64,000 bases of DNA from CAVQMB01 sp963713445 (GCA_963713445.1 CAVQMB010000004.1:248001-312000), one strand, 5' to 3'; positions 10,466 through 19,288 are shown, numbered from the stretch's first letter. Translations and numbers: made by a program. The notes: generated from the letters alone by a model not told the origin.

Positions 10466-11215
10466 ATGGCAGGACATAGCAAATGGGCCAATATCCAGCA
10501 CCGTAAGAAAGCGCAGGACGCCAAACGCGGCAAAGTCTTCACCCGGCTGATTCGCGAGACCACTATTGCCGCCCGCATGGGGGGCTCAGACCCCGAGAGC
10601 AATCCGCGCCTGCGGCTGGCCGTAGACAAGGCGCTGGCAGCGAACATGCCCAAGGATACGATTGAACGGGCTATTAAGCGTGGCGCGGGCGAACTGGAAG
10701 GCGTCGAATACGAAGAGATCCGCTACGAAGGCTACGGTCCTGCTGGCGTAGCCGTAATGGTCGACTGTATGACCGACAACCGCAACCGCACCGTTGCCGA
10801 AGTGCGCCATGCCTTCTCCAAGTGCGGTGGCAACCTCGGCACCAGCGGCTCGGTCGCGTTCCAGTTCACTCAGCAAGGTGTGCTCACATATCCACCGGGT
10901 AGCGACGAGGACGGCATCATGGAGGCCGCCCTGGAGGCCGGTGCCGACGACGTTTTGACCAACGACGACGGCTCGGTCGAGGTGCTTACCGACCCCGGCG
11001 AGTTTCAAGGGGTCAAACAGGCCATGGCCCGAGCCGGCCTGGATCCGGAAGATGCCGAAATCACCATGCGGGCGAACGTATCGACTCCGCTCAGTGTTGA
11101 CGATGCGCTAAAGATGCTCCGGTTGCTGGACATGCTGGAGGAGCTGGACGACACTCAGAACGTCTACTCCAACGCGGACTTCCCCGAGGAAGTGCTGACT
11201 GAGCTGCAGGAATGA
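10466..11215 (+). CDS. yebC: YebC/PmpR-family DNA-binding regulatory protein
   Basis: 249 residues, full length. It begins with the invariant MAGHSKWANIQHRKKAQD and contains the family blocks RNRTVAEVRHAFSKCGGNLGTSGSV and the acidic C-terminal third. AGGAG at 10456-10460 supports ATG 10466 over the upstream in-frame ATG at 10421. The family has been described as transcriptional regulators and, more recently, as helping ribosomes on difficult motifs. ruvA follows after 49 nt; ruvC, which commonly sits between them, is absent. Confidence 0.94.
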   Translation: MAGHSKWANIQHRKKAQDAKRGKVFTRLIRETTIAARMGGSDPESNPRLRLAVDKALAANMPKDTIERAIKRGAGELEGVEYEEIRYEGYGPAGVAVMVDCMTDNRNRTVAEVRHAFSKCGGNLGTSGSVAFQFTQQGVLTYPPGSDEDGIMEAALEAGADDVLTNDDGSVEVLTDPGEFQGVKQAMARAGLDPEDAEITMRANVSTPLSVDDALKMLRLLDMLEELDDTQNVYSNADFPEEVLTELQE

Positions 11216-11264
11216 GTTGGACCATCGATAGCAGCGGGTTTCGCTACGGTAGTGCTGGCCTACA

Positions 11265-11876
11265 ATGATCGGCCGATTGCGGGGTTTACTGGTTCACAAA
11301 CAGCCACCTCAGCTACTCGTCGAGGCAGGTGGGGTCGGTTATGAACTCGAAGCCTCGCTCGCAACCTTTGCCCAGCTACCGCCAACCGGTAGCGAGATCG
11401 TCTTGTACACCCATCTCGCGGTGCGTGATGATGCCCATCTGTTGTATGGTTTCGTTACCCAAAGCGAGCGCGCGCTGTTCCGGCATTTGATCCGTGTCAA
11501 CGGCGTCGGCGCCAAGCTAGCACTGCTCATCCTGTCCGGGATGGACACCGACACCTTTACCCGCTGCGTGAGTGAGGGAGACAGCGCCACACTCACCCGT
11601 CTCCCAGGTATTGGCCGGAAGACCGCTGAACGACTGATCGTCGAGATGCGTGATCGACTCAAGGAGCTGGCACCAGGATCGTTCAAGCCTGCCGTTGGCG
11701 GCACACCGACTAGCGGAAGCGTGTCGGAGCCGGCTGAAGACGCCATCGCCGCTCTGGTTGCCCTGGGCTACAAAACGGCCGACGCCGGCCGTATGATCAA
11801 AGCCGTCAAACAGCCCGATGGCCTCAGCAGTGAGCAACTTATCCGCCGGGCTCTACAAACGGCAGTACGGCGCTGA
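11265..11876 (+). CDS. ruvA: Holliday junction DNA helicase subunit RuvA
   Basis: Binds the four-way junction and loads RuvB for branch migration. 203 residues. An OB-fold N-terminus (MIGRLRGLLVHK) is followed by two helix-hairpin-helix motifs (IRVNGVGAKLAL and TRLPGIGRKTAERL) and a C-terminal RuvB-binding domain with ALVALGYK. Domains are complete. The start at 11265 is the conserved MIGRL. It forms an operon with ruvB downstream after a 125-nt spacer. Confidence 0.96.
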   Translation: MIGRLRGLLVHKQPPQLLVEAGGVGYELEASLATFAQLPPTGSEIVLYTHLAVRDDAHLLYGFVTQSERALFRHLIRVNGVGAKLALLILSGMDTDTFTRCVSEGDSATLTRLPGIGRKTAERLIVEMRDRLKELAPGSFKPAVGGTPTSGSVSEPAEDAIAALVALGYKTADAGRMIKAVKQPDGLSSEQLIRRALQTAVRR

Positions 11877-12001
11877 AAGGCGAGTTTTAAGTCACCAAGA
11901 AACTCGACCCGTTGGTATCGCTGATAGTTGAAACCCAGCGACTGACAACGACTTTCCCCTCAGAGTACGATTACCCCATTTCCACCACGGCGACTATTGT
12001 C

Positions 12002-13045
12002 ATGAACCCAGCGCAGCGCCTTATAACGCCTGATGCGAGTGCTGAAGATACTGCTTTGGACCGTGCCATACGTCCACACCGATTGACGGAGTATGTCGGT
12101 CAAGCCGTGCTGCGCGAGCAACTCGAGATCTTCATCAGTGCCACACGGGCGCGGGCCGAAGCACTGGATCACGTGCTTCTGTTTGGTCCACCCGGCCTCG
12201 GCAAAACGACGCTTGCGCATATCATTGCGGCGGAGTTGGGCGCCAATCTGCGCCAGACATCAGGACCGGTTCTGGAACGGCCCGGCGACTTGGCCGCGCT
12301 CCTGACCAATCTTGAAGCCAACGATGTACTGTTTATCGACGAAATTCATCGACTCAGTCCGGTAGTGGAAGAGGTGTTGTATCCAGCGATGGAAGACTAT
12401 CAGCTCGATATTATGATCGGCGAAGGCCCCGCCGCACGCACGATCAAGCTTGATCTACCGCCGTTCACCCTCGTCGGTGCCACGACCCGGGCTGGCTTGC
12501 TCACGTCTCCCCTCAGAGACCGCTTCGGCATTGTCCATCGGCTAGAGTTCTATAGCGAGCAGGAGTTAGCAGCCATCGTCCGCCGAGCCGCCGATATACT
12601 GCAGGTGCCCACGACAGCGCAAGGCGCATCAGAAATTGGCCGTCGCTCACGGGGAACACCTCGTATCGCCAATCGCCTCCTGCGGCGCGTACGCGATTAT
12701 GCCCAGGTCAAAGCTGACGGCGATATCGACCAAGCCGTCGCCGAGCGTGCACTCACCATGCTAAAAGTCGACGACCGTGGTTTCGATGAACTGGACCGCC
12801 AGCTCCTGCAGATCATTATGGGCAAATTCGACGGCGGCCCGGTCGGCGTCGACACACTGGCTGCCGCACTGGGTGAGGAGCGTGGAACCATCGAAGATGT
12901 GGTCGAGCCCTACCTGATCCAACAAGGCTACGTAATGCGCACGCCGCGCGGTCGGGTGGTCACAAACCACGCTTACCGCGCCTTCGGACTACCGGTACCG
13001 GCTGGCGATGGTGCGCGGCAACAACGCGGCCTCGATCTCGGCTGA
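12002..13045 (+). CDS. ruvB: Holliday junction branch migration ATPase RuvB
   Basis: AAA+ motor that drives branch migration with RuvA. 347 residues. Walker A is GPPGLGKTT, Walker B is LFIDEIHRL, the arginine-finger/sensor segment is TRAGLLTSPLRDRFG, and the C-terminal winged helix ends in TPRGRVVTNHAYRAFG. The frame is open from 11912, but those residues are unlike RuvB and ATG 12002 is the likely start. It converges on plsC with only 12 nt between stop codons. The tol-pal genes that often follow ruvB are not here. Confidence 0.95.
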   Translation: MNPAQRLITPDASAEDTALDRAIRPHRLTEYVGQAVLREQLEIFISATRARAEALDHVLLFGPPGLGKTTLAHIIAAELGANLRQTSGPVLERPGDLAALLTNLEANDVLFIDEIHRLSPVVEEVLYPAMEDYQLDIMIGEGPAARTIKLDLPPFTLVGATTRAGLLTSPLRDRFGIVHRLEFYSEQELAAIVRRAADILQVPTTAQGASEIGRRSRGTPRIANRLLRRVRDYAQVKADGDIDQAVAERALTMLKVDDRGFDELDRQLLQIIMGKFDGGPVGVDTLAAALGEERGTIEDVVEPYLIQQGYVMRTPRGRVVTNHAYRAFGLPVPAGDGARQQRGLDLG

Positions 13046-13057
13046 GCATTGAGAGCC

Positions 13058-13831
13058 CTACTCCGGGTGCGGCGTCCCTGCCTCTGAGGGCGCTGGGTGC
13101 CTATTGCTGATCTCTTGCATGGTTTGTTCGATCCACCGCGCAGCCTGCGCGTTGATCTGGTGGGCATTCAATCCGGTTGTCGGAATCAAGGGACCGATTA
13201 CCACATCGATCGTACCCGGATACTTTATGAAGCTGCGGCGGCGCCAGTATTCACCGGCATTATGCGCGATCGGCAACACGGGATAGCCGCTGTGTGCCGC
13301 CAATCTGGCACCCCCCGATTTGTAGCGTCGGCGCTGACCTGGCGCACAGCGTGTGCCTTCCGGAAATATGAGCACCCAGCGCCCGCCATCCAGGTAACGT
13401 TTACCCTGCCGAAGAATCTGTGCTACGGCCGCTGCCGTCGCGTTACGGTTGATGGCAATAGGTTCAAGGACCGCCAGTCCCCAGCCAAAGAGAGGGAGCC
13501 AGAATAGCTCACGCTTCAGCACCCAGGCCAACGGCGGCAGGCGCCAGTGCAGAAACAATGTTTCCCAAGTCGACTGATGTTTGGCGAATACGATCACTGG
13601 TTCGTCAGGCAGGTTTTCTACGCCCCGCAACCGGTAATGCACTCTGCAGGTCAATCCCAGCCACCAGATATTGAAACCGGTCCAGCACTTGGACAGTGCA
13701 TAACGGCGCTGAAAGCCGAGCGGGTAGGCCAGCAACAGCAGAGGTGCCACCACGAGTGTGGACAGACCCAGTCCGAAGTAAAACGCCAAAGCCTGCAACC
13801 CGAGCAACCAACGACGAGGTTCTGTTTTCAA
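13058..13831 (-). CDS. plsC: 1-acylglycerol-3-phosphate acyltransferase, probable TTG start
   Basis: Makes phosphatidic acid by acylating lysophosphatidic acid at the inner membrane. About 257 residues. Two N-terminal hydrophobic segments precede the catalytic motif KHQSTWET (HX4E rather than the commoner HX4D) and the glycerophosphate-binding FPEGTR. The open frame runs back to 14143 through gmhB in another frame, with no ATG in the real coding part. TTG at 13831 is preceded by GAGGG six bases away and gives LKTEPRRWLL, a sensible N-terminus. Order glyQ-glyS-gmhB-plsC matches pseudomonads. Confidence 0.9.
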   Translation of the reverse strand: MKTEPRRWLLGLQALAFYFGLGLSTLVVAPLLLLAYPLGFQRRYALSKCWTGFNIWWLGLTCRVHYRLRGVENLPDEPVIVFAKHQSTWETLFLHWRLPPLAWVLKRELFWLPLFGWGLAVLEPIAINRNATAAAVAQILRQGKRYLDGGRWVLIFPEGTRCAPGQRRRYKSGGARLAAHSGYPVLPIAHNAGEYWRRRSFIKYPGTIDVVIGPLIPTTGLNAHQINAQAARWIEQTMQEISNRHPAPSEAGTPHPE

Positions 13832-13844
13832 CGGACGCCCTCTT

Positions 13845-14390
13845 TCATTTTGGGTGGACCGCAAGCCAATGCTCGGCAAATGTCGCCAGATCGGCGAATA
13901 CCGGCACGTCATTGAAACCTTCCATGGAGGATGCGAGCGTGCGGGCGCCGTTGCCGGTACGGACCAACACCGGCTGTGCGCCCGCCGACCGGGCCGCCTG
14001 CAGGTCACGTCGACTGTCGCCGACAGCCGGCACGCCATTGAGAGTGATACCGAAACGGGTGGCGATCTCCCGATACATACCGGGATTCGGCTTGCGATCA
14101 GGATGACTGTCATCCGCCGACGGACAGAACAGGACAGCATCAATCACACCACCCGCCTCCTGCACGCACTGGTGCATGCGTGCATGAATACGATGCAGCA
14201 TGTCAACATCGTACAAGCCACGGTCGACACCCGACTGATTGGTCGCCACCATAATCCGGTAGCCCGCCTTGTAGAGTCGAGCGATCGCTTCGATACTACC
14301 GGGTAGGGGGATCCATTCGTCCGGCGTCTTGATATAGGCATCACTATCGCGGTTGATGACCCCATCGCGATCGAGAATTACCAGTTTCAT
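13845..14390 (-). CDS. gmhB: D-glycero-D-manno-heptose 1,7-bisphosphate 7-phosphatase
   Basis: HAD-superfamily phosphatase of ADP-heptose synthesis for the LPS inner core. 181 residues. The nucleophile motif is LDRDGVIN, followed by the TNQSG motif II, RKPNPGM (motif III Lys) and GDSRRDLQAA (motif IV). In E. coli GmhB a Cys/His zinc site lies just before RKP. Here that stretch is CPSADDSHPD, with a single Cys and no CxC pair, so the zinc site is probably absent. It ends 13 nt before plsC. A perfect parS sequence lies in the gap to glyS. Confidence 0.92.
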   Translation of the reverse strand: MKLVILDRDGVINRDSDAYIKTPDEWIPLPGSIEAIARLYKAGYRIMVATNQSGVDRGLYDVDMLHRIHARMHQCVQEAGGVIDAVLFCPSADDSHPDRKPNPGMYREIATRFGITLNGVPAVGDSRRDLQAARSAGAQPVLVRTGNGARTLASSMEGFNDVPVFADLATFAEHWLAVHPK

Positions 14391-14401
14391 CGCCTCATTG
14401 A

Positions 14402-14417
14402 TGTTTCACGTGAAACA
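14402..14417. other. parS: parS site (ParB binding), perfect palindrome
   Basis: TGTTTCACGTGAAACA is a perfect 16-bp palindrome equal to the consensus chromosomal parS recognised by ParB/Spo0J. It sits in the short gap between glyS and gmhB. Such sites usually cluster near oriC and nucleate the ParABS segregation complex. Confidence 0.9.
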
Positions 14418-14444
14418 CTCTACCTGCCACGCCCAATGACTGAC

Positions 14445-16523
14445 TTAGCCCTGCAAACGCGACAGATCCGCTGCGCCGGAGAATAGTCCAGCCAAGCGGC
14501 TAAGCAACGCCAGGCGATTGGCACGTACAGTTGGTTCATCCGCCATTACCATGACATCGTCGAAAAAGTGATCCACCGGGCCGCGCAGCGCGGCCAACTG
14601 CTGCAGCGCCAGTTCGTAGTCACCTGCTCTCATGAGCTGTTCCGCTGTGCTCGTGAGCCCCGCGATTTCCCGGAACAAACGCTGCTCGGCTGGTTCGACA
14701 AGTAAGTCTTCGCGCAGCGCTGGTAGGTTTTGTTCGTCAGCCTTGCGCAGGATATTGTGGATCCGTTTGTTTGCGGCCGCCAGGCTTGCCGCTTCAGGGA
14801 GTGCACTGAAGGCAACCACCGCACGTAGCCGGCGGTCGAAGTCCATCAACCGGGTTGGTCGGCAAGCCAGTACCGCCTCGAAGACATCCGGTCGAAACCC
14901 CTGTTCGTGATAATAGCCACGCAGTCGCTCCTGGATGAATTCAAATACCGGGGTCACAGCACCCATGGCGTCGATGGCAGTATCTACATAACCCTGAGCT
15001 GCATGATGCAGCAATTCCAACAGGTCGACGTCCTGATGGCCCTCGACCTGCAACCGGATAACGCCGAGCGCCGAACGTCGCAAGGCAAACGGATCCCGAG
15101 TGCCGGTTGGTGCCTGACCAATCGCGAAAATCCCGACCAGCGTGTCGAGCCTTTCGGCCAGGGCAAGTACGCGCCCGACGGGTGTGCGCGGTAGGTGATC
15201 ACCCGCAAACCGTGGCAGATACTGTTCCTCAAGCGCTGCCGCAACCTCTTCCGGCTCCCCATCGTGAAGCGCATAGTAACGACCCATGGTACCTTGCAAC
15301 TCGGGGAATTCCTGCACCATATCCGTTACCAGATCGCACTTGGCCAGTTCGGCCGCTCTCTGAACTAGCGCGACGCTCGCCCCGACCAATGGGGCCACCA
15401 GAGTCGCCAGTTGTGCTACACGAAGACTTTTATCGTGCAGCGTACCCAACTGATGCTGGAATATCATGTGCTTTAGCGCCTCGCGGCGCGCCGCCAACGG
15501 CTGTTTCTGATCCTGCTGCCAGAAAAATTCCGCGTCACTGAAGCGCGGGCGAATCACTCGCTCGTTGCCAGCGCGGACCTGATCAGGCTCCCGGCTGGCG
15601 ATATTGGCGATGGTAACGAAATGCGGGAGCAGTCTGCCTTGGCGATCAACAACCGGGAAATATTTCTGGTTATCCTGCATCGTGGTGATCAGTGCTTCGT
15701 GCGGCACCTTGAGAAACCGTTGTTCAAAATCGCCGCGCAGGGCTACTGGCCACTCGACCAAAGCGGTAACCTCGTCCAGCAGTTCCGTGGGGATTACGGC
15801 TCGCCCGTCTATCTCAGTAGCCAGCGCTTCCGCCTGCTTGCGAATCATTTCACGGCGGATCTCGAAATCCGCGACCACAAACCCCACGTTACGCAGGGCA
15901 TTGGCGTACTCCTCCGGCTGCCGGATCATTATTGGCGCCGGATGATGAAACCGATGGCCGAAGGTCACATTGCCCGTTGTCAGGTCGAAAAACCGCCCGG
16001 GAATCACCTCATCGCCGTAAAGCAGCATCACCCAGCGCACCGGACGCAAAAACTCGCTGGTACCTGCACCCCAACGCATCCGCTTGGGTACTGGCAAACC
16101 ATCTATGGCAGCCTCGATAATGGCTGGCAGCAGGTTTGTGACCGCCTCACCGGTCCGCCGCTCAACATGGACCAACCAGGCGCCTTTCTCTGTCTTGCGC
16201 GTCTCAAGATCGGCAACATCCACTCCGCACGAGCGCGCGAACCCTTTTGCGGCCTTGGTCGGTATGCCTGTCTCGTCAAAGGCTGCTCGCAACGCCGGAC
16301 CACGCCGCTCGGATTGCTGATCCGGTTGTTCACTAGCCACATCCTTTATCAACACGGCCAAGCGGCGTGGGGTGGCGTAGTGGCGGCATGAACCATGCGT
16401 CAACTGGACCCTTTCCAGGCCCTCCACAATACCTCGCCCAAGTGCATCGACTAACGTGCACAGTGCTTTTGGCGGTAACTCCTCGGTGCCGATCTCAAAC
16501 AGGAGATCACGCTGCTCAATCAT
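14445..16523 (-). CDS. glyS: Glycyl-tRNA synthetase beta subunit
   Basis: Beta chain of the bacterial alpha2beta2-type GlyRS, carrying tRNA recognition. 692 residues, full length. The N-terminus LLFEIGTEELPPKAL and the RLFREIAGL and DHFFDDVMVMADEP blocks near the C-terminus are family hallmarks. It overlaps the end of glyQ by 8 nt, as expected for translational coupling of subunits needed in equal amounts. Confidence 0.97.
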   Translation of the reverse strand: MIEQRDLLFEIGTEELPPKALCTLVDALGRGIVEGLERVQLTHGSCRHYATPRRLAVLIKDVASEQPDQQSERRGPALRAAFDETGIPTKAAKGFARSCGVDVADLETRKTEKGAWLVHVERRTGEAVTNLLPAIIEAAIDGLPVPKRMRWGAGTSEFLRPVRWVMLLYGDEVIPGRFFDLTTGNVTFGHRFHHPAPIMIRQPEEYANALRNVGFVVADFEIRREMIRKQAEALATEIDGRAVIPTELLDEVTALVEWPVALRGDFEQRFLKVPHEALITTMQDNQKYFPVVDRQGRLLPHFVTIANIASREPDQVRAGNERVIRPRFSDAEFFWQQDQKQPLAARREALKHMIFQHQLGTLHDKSLRVAQLATLVAPLVGASVALVQRAAELAKCDLVTDMVQEFPELQGTMGRYYALHDGEPEEVAAALEEQYLPRFAGDHLPRTPVGRVLALAERLDTLVGIFAIGQAPTGTRDPFALRRSALGVIRLQVEGHQDVDLLELLHHAAQGYVDTAIDAMGAVTPVFEFIQERLRGYYHEQGFRPDVFEAVLACRPTRLMDFDRRLRAVVAFSALPEAASLAAANKRIHNILRKADEQNLPALREDLLVEPAEQRLFREIAGLTSTAEQLMRAGDYELALQQLAALRGPVDHFFDDVMVMADEPTVRANRLALLSRLAGLFSGAADLSRLQG

Positions 16524-17448
16524 GACTCACCTCGGCCGTCCGCACTTGACCCATGGGAAACCCAAGTCGCTCACGGGCAGCGTAGTACTCCTGGGCCACA
16601 GCTCGGGCCATTTCGCGTACCCGCAGGATGTAGCGCTGGCGCTCCGTTACCGCTATGGCCTTGCGGGCATCCAGAAGGTTGAACGTATGGGACGCTTTCA
16701 GGGTCATTTCGTAAGCCGGTAGAGGCAACTGGAGGTCGATGAGTTTGCGGCTCTCGCGCTCGCAGGTATCGAACCATGCAAGCAGCGACCCCGTATCGGC
16801 GTGCTCGAAATTGTAGTGCGACATCTCAACTTCGTTCTGGTGGTATACGCCGCCGTAGCTGACTCGGCCCAACGGGCCGTTGTTCCAAGTCAGTTCGTAA
16901 ATACTTTCCACCGCCTGAAGGTACATAGCAATGCGCTCCAAGCCGTATGTCAGCTCACCGGTCACAGGGCGGCAGTCCAGGCCACCGGCCTGCTGAAAAT
17001 ACGTGAACTGAGTCACTTCCATACCGTTAAGCCAGACTTCCCACCCAAGTCCCCAGGCGCCCAGCGTCGGTGATTCCCAGTTGTCTTCCACAAAACGAAT
17101 GTCGTGAACCAACGGATCGATGCCGAGACACTCGAGCGATCCCAGGTATAACTCCTGCAGATTCGGCGGCGACGGCTTGATCACCACCTGATACTGGTAA
17201 TAGTGCTGGAGTCGATTCGGATTGTCTCCGTACCGCCCATCAGTCGGCCGACGCGACGGCTGAACATAGGCTGCGCTCCAAGGCTCGGGACCTATCGACC
17301 GGAGAAATGTAGCTGGATGAAACGTGCCCGCACCGACCTCCATATCGTACGGCTGAACGAGGACACAGCCCTTCGCGGCCCAATAGTCTTGCAAGGCCAG
17401 AATCATGCCCTGGAATGTTTTGACGTCGTGCACGACCTGCTCCATCAT
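16516..17448 (-). CDS. glyQ: Glycyl-tRNA synthetase alpha subunit
   Basis: Class II catalytic subunit that forms glycyl-adenylate. 310 residues. The typical segments TFQGMILALQDYWA, GAGTFHPATFLRSIGPEPW and PTDGRYGDNPNRLQHYYQYQ (class II motif 2 region) are present and complete. Its start is about 120 nt from a parS site, and the next gene, the DUF6494 protein, is divergent. It is the first gene of glyQ-glyS-gmhB-plsC. Confidence 0.97.
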   Translation of the reverse strand: MMEQVVHDVKTFQGMILALQDYWAAKGCVLVQPYDMEVGAGTFHPATFLRSIGPEPWSAAYVQPSRRPTDGRYGDNPNRLQHYYQYQVVIKPSPPNLQELYLGSLECLGIDPLVHDIRFVEDNWESPTLGAWGLGWEVWLNGMEVTQFTYFQQAGGLDCRPVTGELTYGLERIAMYLQAVESIYELTWNNGPLGRVSYGGVYHQNEVEMSHYNFEHADTGSLLAWFDTCERESRKLIDLQLPLPAYEMTLKASHTFNLLDARKAIAVTERQRYILRVREMARAVAQEYYAARERLGFPMGQVRTAEVSHD

Positions 17449-17519
17449 CAGCGGTGAGCAAAATGCGGCCAGTATAGCGGGTGCGCTGCAATTGCTGTAC
17501 TGGTGATCTGCCTCGCTAA

Positions 17520-17535
17520 GGCTCCACGTGGAACG
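17520..17535. other. Degenerate parS-like site
   Basis: GGCTCCACGTGGAACG matches the TGTTCCACGTGGAACA form of parS at 13 of 16 positions, with the central 10 bp intact. It lies 36 bp from the better site at 17571. It may be a weak ParB site or an eroded copy. Confidence 0.4.
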
Positions 17536-17570
17536 TCACCGGCGTCCTGCCGTCTGATTCTGCAAAGCGA

Positions 17571-17586
17571 TGTTTCACGTGGAACA
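17571..17586. other. parS: parS site (ParB binding)
   Basis: TGTTTCACGTGGAACA fits TGTTNCACGTGNAACA at every defined position; it is a hybrid of the two common half-sites. It lies between glyQ and the divergent small gene, about 3.2 kb from the perfect site at 14402. Confidence 0.85.
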
Positions 17587-17618
17587 TTTTCACTTTTTTC
17601 TGAAAAGGGTCGAATACC

Positions 17619-17825
17619 ATGAATCCGGACACCTTCAATATGTCACTTCGCAAATTTCTGAAACGGGTTGGCGTCACCTCGCAACGCGAGCTCGAAGAAG
17701 CCGTACAGCAGGCTCTGGTGGACGGCCGATTGCAGGGCAGCGAAGCCCTGAACGTGACGATGACGCTAAAGATCCCTGCGTTGGATATCGAACACACCGT
17801 AGACGACAAAATCCGACTGGAGTAA
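17619..17825 (+). CDS. Small conserved protein, DUF6494-like
   Basis: 68 residues, acidic and soluble, starting MNPDTFNMSLRKFLKRVGV. The SLRKFLKRVGVTSQRELEEAV block and the following short beta segment match small proteins annotated as DUF6494; function unknown. AAGGG lies 12-16 nt before ATG 17619, a weak but acceptable site. It is divergent from glyQ, with two parS-type sequences in the intergenic region, and converges on tatC. Confidence 0.78.
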   Translation: MNPDTFNMSLRKFLKRVGVTSQRELEEAVQQALVDGRLQGSEALNVTMTLKIPALDIEHTVDDKIRLE

Positions 17826-17832
17826 CAGCGAC

Positions 17833-17862
17833 AAAAAAACGAGGGCGGCTTACACCGCCCTC
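17833..17862 (-). terminator. Terminator of the his-tat operon
   Basis: GAGGGCGG at 17841-17848 pairs with 17855-17862 around a 6-nt loop. Read on the minus strand it is followed by seven T (the A run at 17833-17839). It lies 30 nt beyond the tatC stop, so it ends the minus-strand transcript. There is no T run on the plus side. Confidence 0.85.
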
Positions 17863-17892
17863 AGACCTATCCAGTCAATTGCACGCTACACG

Positions 17893-18684
17893 CTAGGAGT
17901 CGTCTCCATCTTCCGATCCGGCGTCTTCTTCCGCAGCACGCCGTTGTTCTCTGCGGCGCAGCATAATCCGCGACATGAAAACACCGCTCTCAAACAGCAA
18001 CCACATGGGCACGGCAAGTATCGTCTGAGAGATGATGTCAGGGGGTGTCAGCACCGCCGCTATGGCGAAAATGACAACCACAATGTAAGGCCGCATACGA
18101 CTCAGCGCGGCCGGGGTGGTCGCGCCAGCCAGACACAGCAAAATTGTGGCAATTGGCATTTCAAACGCCACACCGAAGGCGAAGAACAATGTCAGTACGA
18201 AACTGAGATAGACATTGATGTCCGGCATCCAGTTGACACCAGCCGGTGTCGTGCCCGCCATGAACGCAGAGAACAGCGGCAGCAACGCGAAGTAAGCGAA
18301 CGCCATGCCACAGTAGAACAGAACTGTGCTGGATACGACCAGCGGCAGCACCATCGTCTTCTCGTGCCGGTAGAGGCCCGGCGCTATGAACGCCCACAAC
18401 TGGTAAAGCACCCATGGCAGTGCTACGAAGAATGACAGCGCCAATACCAGTTTGAGAGGCACGAGAAAAGGCGTTACGGTGCCGGTCGCGATCATCTGGC
18501 TGCCGTGCAGCAAATGCTCGCGAACAGGCTTGGAGACCAGGGAATAAATGCGATTGGAAAACGGCACCATGATCGCGAATATCACCGCGATCCCAAGAAT
18601 CATCCGCAACAGCCGATCCCGCAGTTCCAGCAAATGCGCGATAAAAGGCTGTTCCAAATCGTCTTCGGCGGAAGAATGAGCCAC
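17893..18684 (-). CDS. tatC: Sec-independent translocase subunit TatC
   Basis: Polytopic receptor of the Tat pathway that binds twin-arginine signal peptides. 263 residues with six predicted helices. The cytoplasmic N-terminus has EQPFIAHLLELRDRLLRMI, matching the conserved ELR segment. Later blocks include FFVALPWVLYQLWAFIAPGLYRHEK and the FGVAFEMP signature. The C-terminal tail is acidic. It is 8 nt from tatB. A likely Tat substrate, the binding protein at 31596, is in the same window. Confidence 0.96.
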   Translation of the reverse strand: MAHSSAEDDLEQPFIAHLLELRDRLLRMILGIAVIFAIMVPFSNRIYSLVSKPVREHLLHGSQMIATGTVTPFLVPLKLVLALSFFVALPWVLYQLWAFIAPGLYRHEKTMVLPLVVSSTVLFYCGMAFAYFALLPLFSAFMAGTTPAGVNWMPDINVYLSFVLTLFFAFGVAFEMPIATILLCLAGATTPAALSRMRPYIVVVIFAIAAVLTPPDIISQTILAVPMWLLFESGVFMSRIMLRRREQRRAAEEDAGSEDGDDS

Positions 18685-18692
18685 GGCGTAAT

Positions 18693-19268
18693 TTACCCTG
18701 TACCAGATCCAGCGCGAGGGGAAGCGGCGTCAGACGTCTTGGCCGGATCTTCTCCTGTTCCGGCAGCAGCCTCTGACGCCGGCGGCCTCTTGTCCTTTGT
18801 AGACTCAGCAGTCCCTGACGCCGCCGAAATTGTATTCTCTGCGGCAACTTCCGACTTCTCCGAATCCTCGCTTTGCGAGCCATCGGCCGTCGCCGACCGG
18901 GCTTCCTCCGGTGGCGGCAGATCAAGCGACTGCTGCGCTGAATTAAGCGTATCCGCCACCTGACTGGTGGCATTTTCTAACGACGACTTCAGATCTTGCC
19001 CTGCGGACCGGAGATCCGAGTTAATCTCCTTGACTTGGTCGGCGAGTTTTCTGAATTCCTCACTGTCGGTCTGCTCCATCACCGAACGACGCAGTTCGTC
19101 AATATTGAGCTCACGCTCAACTTCTGCTCTGACTGAAGATACCATGCTCCGGGCTTTCCCGATCCATAGACCCGCGGTGCGTATCACCTGCGGCAGGCGT
19201 TCCGGCCCCACCACGATCAGCATGATGACGAAGATCAGTACGATCTCCCAGAAGCCAACATCGAACAT
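18693..19268 (-). CDS. tatB: Sec-independent translocase subunit TatB
   Basis: Membrane-anchored partner of TatC. 191 residues. One N-terminal helix with the conserved Glu8 (MFDVGFWE) is followed by GPERLPQVIRTAG and an amphipathic helix. The tail of about 120 residues is rich in Ser, Glu and Ala, longer than in E. coli and low in complexity. It sits between tatA and tatC. Confidence 0.94.
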   Translation of the reverse strand: MFDVGFWEIVLIFVIMLIVVGPERLPQVIRTAGLWIGKARSMVSSVRAEVERELNIDELRRSVMEQTDSEEFRKLADQVKEINSDLRSAGQDLKSSLENATSQVADTLNSAQQSLDLPPPEEARSATADGSQSEDSEKSEVAAENTISAASGTAESTKDKRPPASEAAAGTGEDPAKTSDAASPRAGSGTG

Positions 19269-19288
19269 GGTGGCGACTCCCGGACCGG

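Noticed and set aside
14400..17620. A replication origin next to the parS sites
   Set aside because: No dnaA gene, no cluster of DnaA boxes and no AT-rich unwinding stretch was seen inside the window.
17516..17809. 97-codon minus-strand frame over the parS sites
   Set aside because: Opposite the DUF6494-like gene, which has a conserved sequence; the product has no recognisable features.
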